Source: Monomorium pharaonis (Eukaryota; Arthropoda; Insecta; Hymenoptera; Formicidae). From it: a DNA stretch of 64,000 nucleotides. Positions within the stretch are counted from its first letter, which is position 1, and each line of letters begins with the position of its first letter. The notes beneath the pieces are model-generated. The model had not been told where the DNA came from, ran no database searches, and saw only the letters and a list, made by a program, of their open reading frames with translations. The position numbers and the translations under genes are program-made. This document shows positions 14,084 to 58,032 of this stretch, in pieces. The DNA is taken from NCBI RefSeq assembly GCF_013373865.1, contig NC_050473.1, positions 12,469,365 through 12,533,364 on the forward strand. The letters run 5' to 3'.

Positions 14084-15009
14084 GTATAGCGCCCGTCTGA
14101 TGTCAACGCGTAGCCCAGTAGCACAGATTGTAGTCCGCGATGGCTCTCAACTTATCTAAGAATGATTTTCGTTCGAGCATTTGGCAATCGTTTTCTCGCT
14201 CGTCGATAACGAGCGCGAAGATTCGGACTTGAAATCTTTGTAAAATTTAGACGATATATTGCAGAAATGTAGACATATCGATCAAGTATGTTGAGCTTTA
14301 TAGAAATATTTTTACACATACTTTATTTGTGTAAAACATGATTGATCTAGATGAAACATAACACATATCCCACTGAGAAACTTCGAAAAAATAAATTCCT
14401 TCAGTTTCTTTTATATGCTACAAAACGTAACTCGTTTCTCTTTAATATTTCACTTTTTTTTATGAAGAAAGTATCATCTACTTTTATATTTGCACTTTTC
14501 GATAACAGCTTGTATTTATCGGAACTTTTAGATAAATTTTATCATTTAACATCAGTATAACTACGTTGGACAAGTGGGTTATCTGTTATCACCATTTACC
14601 TCATTCACAATTTACGTAAAAACTTATCATTAATCAATATGAAATGTTCAGTTTCCGATTCACATTACCTTCACTTGTCTTCTACTAACGCAGTTAACGT
14701 TGCCAGTTAAGGCCTTATTCTTCTTGGCAAAATTTCCCTAAGGAGCGATCTTTCAACCTGTCAAATAAAATAGTCCAGATTCATTCTCTCTTCTCAACTT
14801 ATCCCAATAATCTCGAAATAAAGTCTATTTTAATTTTTGTTTCTTTTTCCTGTAAAAATTAGCATTTGTCGATCAATCTTTCGTTGAAGAATAAAAAGCT
14901 CGGATTTCTTTTCCCTCCTTATCATTATATACGTCGTAATCCGCTTTGGTCCATAATCCATGTATAATCTAGTTCCATTTTCGCCTTAAGTTTCATCGAG
15001 CATACGGAA

Positions 15010-15300
15010 TTCTTGTTCGTCGATGCGGCTACTCGGATGAGAACCGTCGGCTATGGGGAGCTTGCGCTTTGTCGTTTCGGGGGCGCGGACCGATGTTGCG
15101 CGGCGGTAGCATCGCGACAAAGAGCTGTTGGTGAACCAGGGTTGCGCGCGCAACCAGGTTTGCCGGCGAACGGGTGTTGTTACGACCGCAGAGAGGAGCA
15201 CGAGGGGTACGAGGCAAATAGGGGTTCGAAGGGGTGCCCGCAAGCGAGTCGCGGGGCTGGCAAACCCCGTTGGGTGGCGGACGCGCACTAGTTCCTAGGT
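15010..15300. other. GC-rich patch about 0.8 kb upstream of Atpalpha first exon
   Basis: CG-dense, open in one forward frame for 92 codons and in reverse frames too. It ends near CCTAGGTAAAT, which could serve as a splice donor, so a non-coding 5' exon is conceivable. No protein similarity recognised. Confidence 0.3.
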
Positions 15301-15842
15301 AAATTGCTAATTGGGATGGATATTTGTTACTTCTCGTATACTGCAGTTATCATCGAGCTTTTTCGATTGATAGAAATCTACTATCGAATTTTTTCTCGTC
15401 GCTTGGCAAATAAAATTTCTGGTTGACAAATAGAATTTATTGGTCATCGAACGAAGCGATTGAAGAAACGGAGGGAAAAATTAATTTTTTCCGAGCAGGA
15501 GTTAAATTATTTATATATATTTTTTAATAGAAAAATATAACTGTTATTATAGTTTCATAAATTCTTATTTGGATGTGAACACTTTGAAAAGATTTGTTCA
15601 TGTCGATGAAGATATGACCGGTGGCATATGGCGTTTTTCCCACGTACCAATGACATAAAGAAATTAAGTGACAAATAAAAGTACTGAATATTTTCAATTT
15701 ACCCGGTTTCTCAAATGTGGTTTAATTTCACGTATGGGATTCGAGGAGGGAACGAGGGAATTTTCCCTAGACGCGCGTGTAGATTCTAGTAGGGTGAAAG
15801 AGAGAAGAGAAGGAAGTAAGGGTGGGGACAGAGGGGGGGGGG

Positions 15843-15843
15843 G

Positions 15844-15874
<31 letters not shown>

Positions 15875-15882
15875 GAGAGAGA
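15843..15882. repeat. (GA)n microsatellite upstream of Atpalpha first exon
   Basis: GA repeats after a G run, about 170 bp upstream of the proposed Atpalpha start site. Confidence 0.9.
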
Positions 15883-16054
15883 AGTAAGACGGGTCATGAC
15901 GCGCGGGTTGAACACCGTTGGTAACAGAGGAGGGCGGGCGTAGGAACGGCAGGAGTAGGGAAACGACTGTACGGCGGGGGTAGGTGTCGTGGCAGTGGGG
16001 AATACGGGTCGATGATGCCGCCGATGCCGGTGCCTCGACGATACGAAACGCCAG

Positions 16055-16124
16055 TCAGTCTCTGGTCCACCCGAAGCCGTGCTGCTAATCCTCTATCTTT
16101 CACCGAACACCATTCGCCGCAGCC
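16055..16124 (+). promoter_or_regulatory. Atpalpha: possible transcription start (Inr-like) and 5' UTR of Atpalpha
   Basis: TCAGTC at 16055-16060 matches the insect initiator consensus TCAKTY and lies 68 nt before the chosen ATG. No TATA box or downstream promoter element is evident. The sequence upstream (15880-16050) is G-rich and CpG-containing. This is one plausible start; upstream non-coding exons cannot be excluded. Confidence 0.3.
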
Positions 16125-47713
<31,589 letters not shown>

Positions 47714-47836
47714 ATGCAAAAGGATTAAATTACATGCAGAACACGCGCGCAAGAGGATGAATGAATGAATGAAAGAATGAGAGAAAAAAAAGAGGCTGAG
47801 AGAGAGAGGGGGGAGGGAGGGATAGAGGAGCGAAAG

Positions 47837-47973
<137 letters not shown>

Positions 47974-49726
47974 GAGAGAGAAAGCGAGACAGAAAAAGGG
48001 GAGGAAAGAATGAGACGCATACTCACACCTGAGAAAGATACACTTGAAAAAAAAAGTAAATCACAGATATAACACATGGAGTGCTAACGGGTCTAAGTCA
48101 CAAGAACAACGGATGGACAACAAAGGATGCGCCAAGTTTGCGCTGGCTCTCACGACAAAAAAGCGTAGGATTATTATACAGACGTGAAGAAGACCCTCTA
48201 GTGCTATATAGATATACAACGCGAGGTACAAAAAGCACGCACGTTGTTCTGGCTTTCCTGCTAATTACTACGTGCATGCCGAGTTTTGTAGTCTCAAAAA
48301 TTGATTTGACATCAGAGGTATATCGTCGAGAGAATTTCACTATTACTGCAACCTATGCCGATCGGGAAGCGCTTTTCGCTCCGCCGATTACAACACAACT
48401 ACGGAGCTTTCCGGTAACAACTGGTGCTGTTTCTGTCAAATTCTGGATGGGATATATTCTATGAGCATCGCTCGAAGATGGAACGAAGGAACGAGAGAAT
48501 GAATTATAAAATTACTGAGTTGATAGCGCCGCAAATGTACGAGTGCCAGGCCTAAAGAAACGTGATAACGCGATGAATTGGGAAAAGGAAGCCGAAATGG
48601 CAACAAGAGCGGAACGACAGCGAAAACGGACATGTTCAAAAAAAAGACAGGACAGAGGGATATATACGTGCGTTAGAGAATTACGGAATCACGTGCGTCC
48701 TTATGTATATCGTATGCGATTTATTACATTCACGCGACTTCTTACAATAGTTCTTACATTAGTGGCGTTATTGTCGTAAATATCTTTGCGTTACTAAAAA
48801 CTTCGTAATAGGCTTTCATTGATTGTCGATTAATGTGTGCAAAATAAGAGTATGCTAAGATCGAAACATATGTCCTCCACTGAGAAGAACTTTAGCTGGA
48901 AGACGAGAGACGAAAGGCTCATTGAAAAACGGGAAGATTTAGAGACCGACGCGAAAGAGCAAGCAAAAATGTGCTCAATGTAACGAAAAAACCATTTTAA
49001 AAAATTCTTAAGGATTTTTCGCGTGATGTTGAAATACTTCGTACGAAAATTAATTATTGTAACGAAGGACCTGATGTAATAGGTATTGAATACGGTCTAT
49101 AGTCAAGATTAAGTAACACTAAAATAAAAGGCAGAGAGGGAGAGAAAAAAAGGTATGATAAACAATTAAATGAAATAAAAAGTAATAAAATGTAATTAAA
49201 TATAAAACCGCATTCTCGCAGTATTTATTATTATTAATAAATGATACGTTTGGTTTTAAATCTTAATCCGCATAGCTATCAGGAAAAAAAAACGGTGAAA
49301 AACGTATCGTGTAGTTTCAGTAGTTACAATTTTTAGCATGAGATTAATGTCACACTGAACACGCGGCACACACACGGGGAGGCGAAAAACGGAAAAGAAA
49401 TGCTGATTGATTCTAATGGAGAACCGGGTGATTCATTTCATCGAGATCTACCAGCAGGAGGAAGAAAGAGAATACACAGTGGAGATATGTGGACAGTATA
49501 TATAAAATAAGTATCAACTGAATCACACACTATATACCGATTGATGAGGGTGGATTAATAAGCGATATGTTATTCAATCGCATATGTGGGTAGCAAAGCG
49601 ATGAGAGGTTGCGGCTTGTTCGTCAGCGAACCGAGAAAGGAGGAAAAGAAAATCTGCCACACATACTTTCTTCGAGAAAATAAATAAATAATGAAACGTT
49701 ATTGATTAATGCGCGCGCGTAAAGGA

Positions 49727-49731
<5 letters not shown>

Positions 49732-49773
<42 letters not shown>
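49732..49773. repeat. (GA)n microsatellite
   Basis: GA tract in the probable 3' UTR, just upstream of the AATAAA at 49818. Confidence 0.92.
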
Positions 49774-49782
<9 letters not shown>

Positions 49783-51551
49783 GGATGGGAGAAGAAAAAG
49801 AAAAGATGATAATGTTCAATAAAGCGGGATAATGAAACGGCGAATGCCGAATACCATGGATACTTTGTATTAACGATGCATTATGCAGGATGTAGTAGAA
49901 GGAAGAGATAGGCCGCGCGCGGAACAGAAGTGAAAAAAAGAAATGTTCTTACTTAGATAAAAGCTAAATGAATCCTTCTCTTAGTTTTTCATAGATTTAA
50001 AATGCCAGAGCGGGACAGCTCGCTATAAATCATTGATCCCCCTCCCGCCCTCAACAATGCGGAACGCCCTGTGTAACAGCGAATTCGCGATCTCTGTCAG
50101 CCAGCTGGCAAGTGCGCTGTTCTTGTTTTACGTGTGGTATGCGTGCGCGTGTATGTGCGTTGTGCATGTAGTGTCGAAACAGCACAACCGTGACTTAAAA
50201 TGCCTGCCACGCGATTTTTTTTTCGGGCCGGGACAATCCGAGACTTGTCATCGATGCGATCTTGCAATCGAATACAAATATGTCCTTCCTCCTCGTTTCC
50301 CTCGGGAATTTTTCTCAGTCGTTGCTCGCGTTTGTTTCGAACGTGATCGCGTTGCTTGTTGTTGAGATCTGCAGATTGAGATGAGATTAAATTAAACGTT
50401 TTCGTTAATGGTCCCAGTGAACCAATTGTACTTGAAAAAATTGTACATCTTGAGTAACAAAGTAATCAACAAGTAGTACATTTTGGCAGAAATTGACGAT
50501 CAAACAAATTCAAGGCACTATTTTTAGCTACTCGTTTATTATTAAAAGAATTGCGGAACGTGATTAAGATCCTTGTAGCGATCGGATAATTATTCTATAT
50601 TTTCTTTGTAAATTGATACGATTTTTTTTGTTTGTGTCATGATATAGCATGCTTGAGATATTTAAATATCGCTATTACGCCATTTCAACAATATATTAAA
50701 ATAACTGTGAGTTCTCAAGTTGATATAATGACGTTTCTGAGTTGAATAAAATGTTGGCGTACGCGACTGCAATCGCGACCGTGTACGAGTTAATGAGTGA
50801 AGATACGACAACGTTCGCTCGGCGGTCCAGGCCCTAAAACTACCCTAAGTGTTCAATAAATCGAGGTGTTCTCGAGGTATCCTATTTGTGCATAAACGCG
50901 AGACGTTTCTTCCTTCGCCGGTTCCTTCCATTCGGTGTCTTTGCTTCGAGTCTCGCCACGAATAGACACACGAATGCGAAAGAAAAAGACGCGCGTTCCC
51001 TCGTTGACCTCTCACGACTTTTCTCTGTTATGCGCGCGAGAGGTTGCATGAACGGTGTCCCTCGGATGAAACATTCAAAGTGCATATATGCAGGGGAATG
51101 ACAAGTCGAGTCATGAGTAGAAGAAGGAGAGGCATCGGATAGACCCGCGAGTCCGTATGTTGGTAATTAGAATTGTCGACGTTTTAAAACTATCTACCTG
51201 TCATCCAGATTTGCAATCAACGATATGCCTTATATGAAATTTATTGATTCGGATGTTGTTTGTCAGCGGCATTTCCAGATCGATTGACGCCAATCCCGAT
51301 TAATTATTAATTATTAATTCTCCTCTTTTGTCTGTTTTATATATGAAACTATTGTAATTTAGAACAAAATGAATGTAGCGAATAACCGAATTGGAATTCG
51401 GAATCGGATTAGAACTTTATTTTATCTCTCTGTTGTAAATCGATCGCTTCTGTCACAACGAAAATGCGATTTAAGACGTTTTATGTACGATTGTTATTTT
51501 TGATGAATCGTTTTTTCAGAATAAATGCGCGTGATGAGAAAATATGGGAAT

Positions 51552-51684
<133 letters not shown>

Positions 51685-51937
51685 TTAGAGGTGAGAAAGG
51701 ACAAAAGAGAGGAGCATACCTATGTGTATGAAATGTGAATAAAGGAAAGGATGTGTATGATGGATACTTTTGAAGCTACGGAAAGATACGTAACGTTGTT
51801 GACAGGGTGTTCCGTGTCCGGGAGGGGAGGGGTGTAGCAGCGGAAAAAAGCTTTGCCATCGTGCGCAGCCTCTTTACTTTAGGCTAATATAATTTAATTA
51901 TTATTAATAATATAATAGTAATAATAAATAAATAATG

Positions 51938-51940
<3 letters not shown>

Positions 51941-51985
<45 letters not shown>
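51941..51985. repeat. (AAT)n trinucleotide repeat
   Basis: About 15 TAA units within a wider AT-rich TAATAA region. Confidence 0.9.
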
Positions 51986-51987
<2 letters not shown>

Positions 51988-53095
51988 ATGTTATAATAAG
52001 ATATTAGATGTAATTATTATATATGGTTTAGTCTAGATCGTGTTGTTGAAGAAAAAAAAAACACAAAGTACATATAAGCGAACAAAAAAAGAGATTAAGG
52101 ACAAAGTAGAAAAGAGATGTGTCGATGGAGAGAATGAAGAGCAGGAAGAGAGAAGAAAAACAGATTGAAAGCAGATATACACCAGCCAGGAAGTTTGGTC
52201 TAAGACCACATGATCTTTTTGCGGTGGACTGAGCGGGACGACGCCGCGCTTACATTGTGGCTTACATGCTTATCCATGCGTATCAAGCGCGATGCTTCAA
52301 GCGCATTAAGCTTATTCATGAAGTACAAGATAATGTTAATGCTTTCATATATTTGCGTGCGCGATTTAGAGGGAGGTACCGACAAGAATTCTCGTTAGAT
52401 TCATTATCGCATATTTCGTTTCTCTGTTATTTTCCGCATGTTTTTTTGGGGGGGGGGGACGGTGATGCTCCCTACGCAGCTCTCTGTTTCTTGAGAATGA
52501 GAGCAGGAGTGCCGTGATTCTCTTCGTTCTTCGTCATCGAACACATACACACCCGATTAACGAGAAACGCGTTTGTTTGTTTTTCTTATGATTTAACTAA
52601 CAGAAAAAAACTTCGTGTTTATTAGGAAAATCCCCGGTGGATTTTGACACTGCGCTCCTGCACAGCCCGCCGCATACCGCGTCGAAATCATTAACGATTT
52701 AAAAAGTCTTAAAAAAAAGAAAAAGGAAGAAAGGAAGACGGAGATGACGTTTTATTAATGCTGTACATATTTTAAATAATTGAGAATGAATAAATAGATC
52801 GCGCGTGCAAACTTCAACGGTGATCTCGCTCGAAAGGCGGTCTCGTTCTCAAAGAAGGGAACGCTTTTTTATCATAGATCTACCGTATTCTTTTCTGTTT
52901 TTCTTTTTGCGTTTTTTTAACGCATCGCATCATGTCGTGACATACCACACGTCCACACACTATACATCGCGTATAGAGGAACATTGGTTATAGAGAAATG
53001 CTCGAAAATTACATTACTATTACATCTACAGCAACTATCTATCTTCTAATTGACGGTTCTCTTTTTCACAATGAATTATTATTCAATAAGTTTTG

Positions 53096-53099
<4 letters not shown>

Positions 53100-53154
<55 letters not shown>

Positions 53155-53163
53155 TACATACAC
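53100..53163. repeat. (CA)n(TACA)n microsatellite
   Basis: CA tract of about 50 bp followed by TACA units. Confidence 0.93.
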
Positions 53164-53750
53164 ACGCATGCACAAATTACATAACAAATACAACCCAAGT
53201 GTCATTACTTTTGATGTTAAATAAAAAATACATAATTAATAGAGCGGTCTCCCATTTTCCTTATCTTTCCTCTGCAATAGATAACCGTTGAATAATTAAC
53301 AATGCCGCACTATTTTTGCAATTGTTGTAGGAACAATCACGCAATGAGCTCGCAATTATTATTGTCACTTTTTGTTATGTAGAGTTTATTATTATTGTTA
53401 TTATTATTGTTGCTAAAAATATTCAAATAAATAGAAATAATGATACTAACGCATCGTTTAAATTTGCAGGCAGAAGTATTCTCGAGAAAGTATCTGCGAC
53501 TTGTAAATTTGTAAAAAAAGTTATAATATAGATTATATTATAATGTTTAAATCTCGGTTCTCAATTTGCTTCTATAAAATGTATTTATTTACTATCCTAC
53601 ATCTCATATAATTTATTTATAAATTTTACTGTAAAAATTTGTCAAGGAAATATGAATTATTATGAGTTCAAAATGTAGATGTATGTGTCGTCGTGGTATT
53701 CTCTAGCGCCATCATTTTATTGACTAACAAAGAAAAGAAAGTTATATGTA

Positions 53751-54252
53751 GGTTGGGTTCGGAGAGCACGCTTTTGGCGCTATAAGCGTGCTCCATCTTT
53801 TTTCGACATTCACTGAGCAACAAGGATAGAATATGATACTATGAAGACTAGAACCAGGAGACCGATCTCCGTGGTTTTGAGTGAGGCAAAAATCTCTTAG
53901 AAATGTAATACCAAATGGTGGCGCTGACGATGCTGATACATCATGATTACACCGGAATATTATTGGTATAAGAAAACTGAGATAAGTACTCTAAAATGTA
54001 AAATTGCTAAGATTTTTATTATAAATTTGCATTTATTGTCAAATATTTGAGTTCTTACAATTATTCGTCGTTATACTTCATATTTTTCGGTAAATCATTG
54101 TCACCAGCGCCACCATTTGGTACTACATTTCTAACAGATTTTCGCCTCACTTTTGGAGGCGAAATCAGGCTTAGTTCGGTCGTTCGGTCTTCTGGTTCTA
54201 GTTTTCATAAATGATACTTTTAGCGCTAATAGCGTCTCCCCAAACCCAGCCG
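53751..54252. mobile_element. Imperfect foldback element upstream of NCAPG, about 500 bp
   Basis: Left arm about 53751-53927 and right arm about 54103-54252 are inverted copies: GGTTGGGTTCGGAGAG pairs with the complement of CTCCCCAAACCCAGCC, ACTAGAACCAG with CTGGTTCTAGT, and ACCAAATGGTGGCGCT with AGCGCCACCATTTGGT. The arms carry indels, including a GGCGCTATAAGCGTGCT segment that differs between sides. The loop is about 175 bp, AT-rich and non-coding. No clear target duplication, so family unassigned. Confidence 0.7.
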
Positions 54253-54311
54253 TAATATATTTGTAACGAATAATATTGACGATCCTTACTTTAACGACTG
54301 AAGGAAATTAT

Positions 54312-54431
54312 GGGTGCTTTCCATTTAGTGACACAAGTCGACAAGTATCGTTCTATCTTTGTTACTCATTGAACATAAAAAAAGATAGAACGATGCTTGT
54401 GTCGACTTGTGTTACTAAATGGAAAGCACCC
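54312..54431. mobile_element. Near-perfect hairpin element in the NCAPG upstream region, 120 bp
   Basis: Left arm 54312-54360 pairs with right arm 54381-54431 with two mismatches and one 2-bp indel; the loop is 20 bp. Termini are GGGTGCTTTCCATTTAGT and its complement. TAT on both sides (54309-54311 and 54432-54434) could be a 3-bp target duplication. It lies 230 bp before the NCAPG ATG, so it may fall in the promoter or 5' UTR. Confidence 0.8.
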
Positions 54432-54661
54432 TATGATAACAAATAAATTAAAAGCAATTCAAAAGATGGCGATAAATTTAATCGATTACATTTATCATTC
54501 GTCGAGCAAAACTTGATCCTGATGAGTCTGATAGATTAATAGATGGCGTGGTCGTATAGACGCTTATTTGAAAACTTAACGTATATTATATGCCTGTATA
54601 GATCGTATGTAGGATATTTCTTAATATTTCTGTTACAACTTTCTTGCGATAAAGGATAATT

Positions 54662-54769
54662 ATGGCTCCGGCGATCAAAGATAAGATGAGGAATATATTT
54701 CATAAAGTGCAGTTTAATAAAACTGATCATCCACAATACATTAAGCAGCTAACAAAATTATACGAAAGG
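54662..54769 (+). CDS. NCAPG: NCAPG exon 1
   Basis: Encodes MAPAIKDKMRNIFHKVQFNK through KLYER, 36 codons, phase 0, donor GTGAGT. Reading on past the donor stops at 54898. Its start lies about 230 bp downstream of the hairpin element at 54312-54431. Confidence 0.93.
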
Positions 54770-56766
54770 GTGAGTTTTATTTATGTTTCTCTTTTAGAAA
54801 TTCTTTTGAATCTCTCTCGTTTAGAACTTTTTATCTCTTATATTGAAGCAATAGTATATATATTTATGATATGTGTATATTTTTTTAGACAAATTTAGAT
54901 ACATTCTGGGAACATTTTGTCTGGTGTCTGAAGCTACCTCTTTCAACATCCCAACAACATCCATATGTTGTTAACACATTGGAATTTTGTGCTAAATTTT
55001 GTGTGAGTTTCTATCCATCCTTGGAGAGTGAAACCACAGAACCAATATCGCCATTTCTCAGCAAATTATTTATGTTTCTTTTGTCAAGTCACAATGCTAA
55101 GGACAAAGGAGTAAGGTTTCGCATATGTTTATTTCTAAATATGCTCTTAAACTCTATGGGTGACAATGCTTTCATTGACGATACTCTATGTGACCAAATT
55201 ACTGTCAGTATGATGAATCGATTGATGGATAAGTCACCTAAAGTCAGAGCACAGGCTGTTTTTGCCTTATACAGACTGCAGGATCCATCGGATGAACAAT
55301 GCCCTGTAATAAAAATGTATCTCTTTCATGTATCTAAAGATCCAAGTGCTGAAGTTCGTAAAGCGGTTCTTACCACTATGGGAAAAAATCAAAAAACTTT
55401 ACAAGCTGCATTGCTAAGAACACGAGACATTGATGATTCTGTACGGAAAAAAGCATATGAATTTATAAGTAAAATCACAGTGCGTTCCTTGACTATTGAG
55501 CAAAGAGAACGCTTATTGAAGGATGGTCTCAAAGACAGGTCTGAGAGTGTTAGGACATGTGTAAATAATGTTTTATTACCAGCATGGCTTAGATATTTCA
55601 AGGGAGAGTATATGAATCTTATTCATGCACTGGATGCTGGAATAGGGACAGAGTCTGCAACTTCAGCTTTACGAGCATTATTCAAGTAAGTGCATCTTAT
55701 AAAGAAAAGAAATATTGATAACATTGATATTTTATTAAATATATTTTTTTTGTACAGACATGCTGATTTGAATACTTTATTGGACCAAGTGCCAGTAGAT
55801 AAAAATACAAAATTAATTCCATTGAAAAGCTTAACAAACGAAAGTGTTTTATATTGGAAGTGTATAATACAACATCTTTATCGTCTTTCCTGTACGGAAG
55901 AAATAGAATTAATGATTCCAGAGCTATCAGAATTTTGCAGATATATATGCGACTTTATTACTCTTATATCTTCTCAGTCATATGAGACATGGGAAAGAGA
56001 AAATCAAAAGTTTATTTTACTACAACTTTTTGAAATATCTACAACGTATGATCTCTCAGATGAAGTAGGCAGAAAGAAATTGAATGAAGTGATTATAGAT
56101 ACTTTAATGAGTGATCATTGGTCTACTAAAATAATTGAATGTCTGGTAAGTCATTTGGCAAAAGTGATACCAGAGCCCAGCAATATGCTGAATGCTATTG
56201 CTAATGTTATTAGTGAAACTAGGCTACCTTTGAAAGAAAATGCAGTTACTCAGCAAATTACTGCAGAGCAGCAGCATGAGAACAACATGCAAGTGAGTAT
56301 TGAACTCTAGTACTGTTAAAAAATGATTCTATAAATTCTTAAACTTTTCTTTCAATGCCTTTGATTTTAGAAAGCTAGATTGAAGGTACAAGTGATAGAA
56401 CTTGAAGAAGAATTGTATCAAACAATCAAGGAACAGAATTTTTTACAAGCTGACAGTCTTAAAGAAAAAATCAATACCTTAAAAGAGGAGATAACTCGAT
56501 TATCTAAAATATCCGAAACTGTAATAACTGATGATAATAATTTACGAGAGGAAAAAAGTGACACTGCGACTATGATGAAGTGCCTTAATATCTTGTATGT
56601 TGCGATGCAATCTGTTCGTATATTAACACCTACACTCAGAAGTTTGATGTGCTTTGTTTTAAATAGTCTTGACGTAAGTATTCATAACTTGTATCATCTG
56701 TGTGTATGTGTGTGTATAAAAAAGAATTTTATATTGTATTTTATGCGTTTATTGTCACTTATTATA

Positions 56767-56802
<36 letters not shown>

Positions 56803-58032
56803 TATATATATTATATATAAAATTTTATCTAATTTATTATGTTTCAGCATCCTCACGACAGTGTACATATATTAGCGCTAAAAACATTAGGCGTTTATTG
56901 CATTTTGGACCAAGAATTGGCTAAGAAACATATAATGATATTTTTTTATCAATTTTCTCTTGAGCAAGAGAATCAAGAAATATGGGTTATCTCTTTAAAA
57001 GCAATATTTGATCTTTTACTTATGTATGGTTTGGAATATTTTGATATATTGCAATCTCCAGAAGACAATTCTGTACAAAATAGATCTGAGAAAACTCGTT
57101 CGCTTTACACACATGAGACCAGTAACATTTCTATAAGTAAACGAACTGAAGTGGAAGAAGGCCCTTGCAATTTCATAAAAATTTTAACAGGATTGCTAAC
57201 CAATGCAGTAAGTAACATTTATTTTTTTATTTCTTTGAAATTAATAAAATATCTGTGCAATTATTATGATTGAAAATTTATAGAATCAAGATTTGCGTAC
57301 TACTGCAGCAGAAGGGCTTTGTAAATTATTGCTTAATCAACGAATCAATAGCAGTAATCTGATATCGCGCTTGATAATTATGTGCTATAATCCAGTCAAC
57401 GCCGATGACATTTATCTTCGACAATGTTTAAGTGCTTTTTTTGACTGTTTTGTAGCGCGCGTACTTGATGCACAAGAAATGCTTGAAAGCGCATACTTTT
57501 CAACGCTACAAGTTCTTTGTAACGCACCAGACATTAGTCCTCTACGAGAGATTAATGCGAATCATGTATCTAGGTTTATACTCAGTTTAACTCGACAAGG
57601 TTGTCAGAAGAGCAGTGGACAAACATTTTACACACATAATAATCTGGCGTTTGCTATACTGGCTGAGATCTTAAGTCCAACAAGTAAGATAGATCAAGAA
57701 ATTCTTATTAGGTCTTTGACAAATTTATGCATTCAAATCGAAGATGATCCGTCAAAACAAAATCTGCAAAAAGCCATTAAGGACGTTACGAAAATGGTAT
57801 GTCAATTTTCTTCATATTTTTGTACAAAATTTTTTATATTATAAAATTATTTATAATTTAGATGTAATCTGTGCAATGATATACATACGTATTAATTGCG
57901 ATTAATATCTGACAGGTGATGAGTTATGATAAACGATTGCTTAAATATATTCAGCAATTTAAACAAAAATTAGAAATGCCCTCTGAAGGAACAGAAATTG
58001 ATATGGATGTCGAAAGTGAGAGTGAAGAATAA
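54662..58032 (+). CDS. NCAPG: Condensin complex subunit 3 / CAP-G (whole spliced CDS)
   Basis: HEAT-repeat subunit of condensin I, which loads on mitotic chromosomes with SMC2/SMC4, CAP-H and CAP-D2 and drives their compaction. Exons: 54662-54769, 54889-55685, 55758-56292, 56371-56673, 56848-57207, 57284-57796 and 57916-58032. They total 2733 nt, 910 aa plus stop. Collinear family segments include KDKGVRFRICLFLN, MNRLMDKSPKVRAQAVFALY with RLQDPSDE, AEVRKAVL, VRKKAYEFI, LKDRSESVR and TTAAEGLCKLL. A helical, charged segment (about 482-525) interrupts the HEAT array, as in vertebrate CAP-G. The protein ends in an acidic tail (EIDMDVESESEE) and lacks the longer basic C-terminal extension of the human protein (about 1015 aa). 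The start at 54662 is the only upstream in-frame ATG before the conserved HEAT region. Confidence 0.96.
54889..55685 (+). CDS. NCAPG: NCAPG exon 2 (HEAT repeats)
   Basis: Acceptor TTTTTTTAG, donor GTAAGT after TTCAA; 797 nt, phase 0 to phase 2. Begins TNLDTFWEHFVWCL. Holds most N-terminal HEAT repeats, with typical alternating Asp-Arg helical pairs (KDPSAEVRKAVL, IDDSVRKKAYE, KDRSESVRT). Confidence 0.95.
55758..56292 (+). CDS. NCAPG: NCAPG exon 3
   Basis: Acceptor TTTTGTACAG, donor GTGAGT; 535 nt, phase 2 to phase 0. Encodes HADLNTLLDQVPVDKNTKLI through EQQHENNMQ. The LIPLKSLTNESVLYWKCI segment corresponds to the family's LIPVETLTPEIALYW region. Confidence 0.95.
56371..56673 (+). CDS. NCAPG: NCAPG exon 4 (coiled, charged segment)
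   Basis: Acceptor TTGATTTTAG, donor GTAAGT, 101 codons in phase 0. Encodes KARLKVQVIELEEELYQ and a DSLKEKINTLKEEITRL heptad-like helix, then TMMKCLNILYVAMQSVRILT, which returns to the HEAT fold. It matches the helical insertion of vertebrate CAP-G. Confidence 0.94.
56848..57207 (+). CDS. NCAPG: NCAPG exon 5
   Basis: Acceptor TGTTTCAG, donor GTAAGT, 120 codons in phase 0. Encodes HPHDSVHILALKTLGVYCIL and VISLKAIFDLLLMYGLEYFD, matching the family's HPVVRNLAVLCLGCCGL and ISALKAIFDQLMTFG blocks. A more variable serine/glutamate-rich linker follows. Confidence 0.95.
57284..57796 (+). CDS. NCAPG: NCAPG exon 6
   Basis: Acceptor AATTTATAG, donor GTATGT, 171 codons in phase 0. Encodes NQDLRTTAAEGLCKLLLNQR, the MCYNPVNADDIYLRQCLSAF block and LQVLCNAPDISPLREI, the most conserved C-terminal HEAT region of CAP-G. 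Confidence 0.95.
57916..58032 (+). CDS. NCAPG: NCAPG last exon
   Basis: Acceptor AATATCTGACAG; encodes VMSYDKRLLKYIQQFKQKLE and an acidic end, stop TAA at 58030-58032. An AATAAA overlaps the stop (58028-58033) and another is at 58250-58255, the likelier polyadenylation signal. Confidence 0.94.
   Translation: MMSYDKRLLKYIQQFKQKLEMPSEGTEIDMDVESESEE

Larger units (their letters stand above)
8580..15000. other. Upstream non-coding DNA
   Basis: Mostly AT-rich, interrupted by the CpG/CT patch at 10380-10700, a poly-T run near 9911-9930 and the CGGT repeat at 14031. No coding sequence recognised on either strand. Confidence 0.55.

Noticed and set aside
15220..15240. GGGGTTCGAAGGGG as a tRNA B-box
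   Set aside because: No A-box at the right distance and no cloverleaf; the match is partial.
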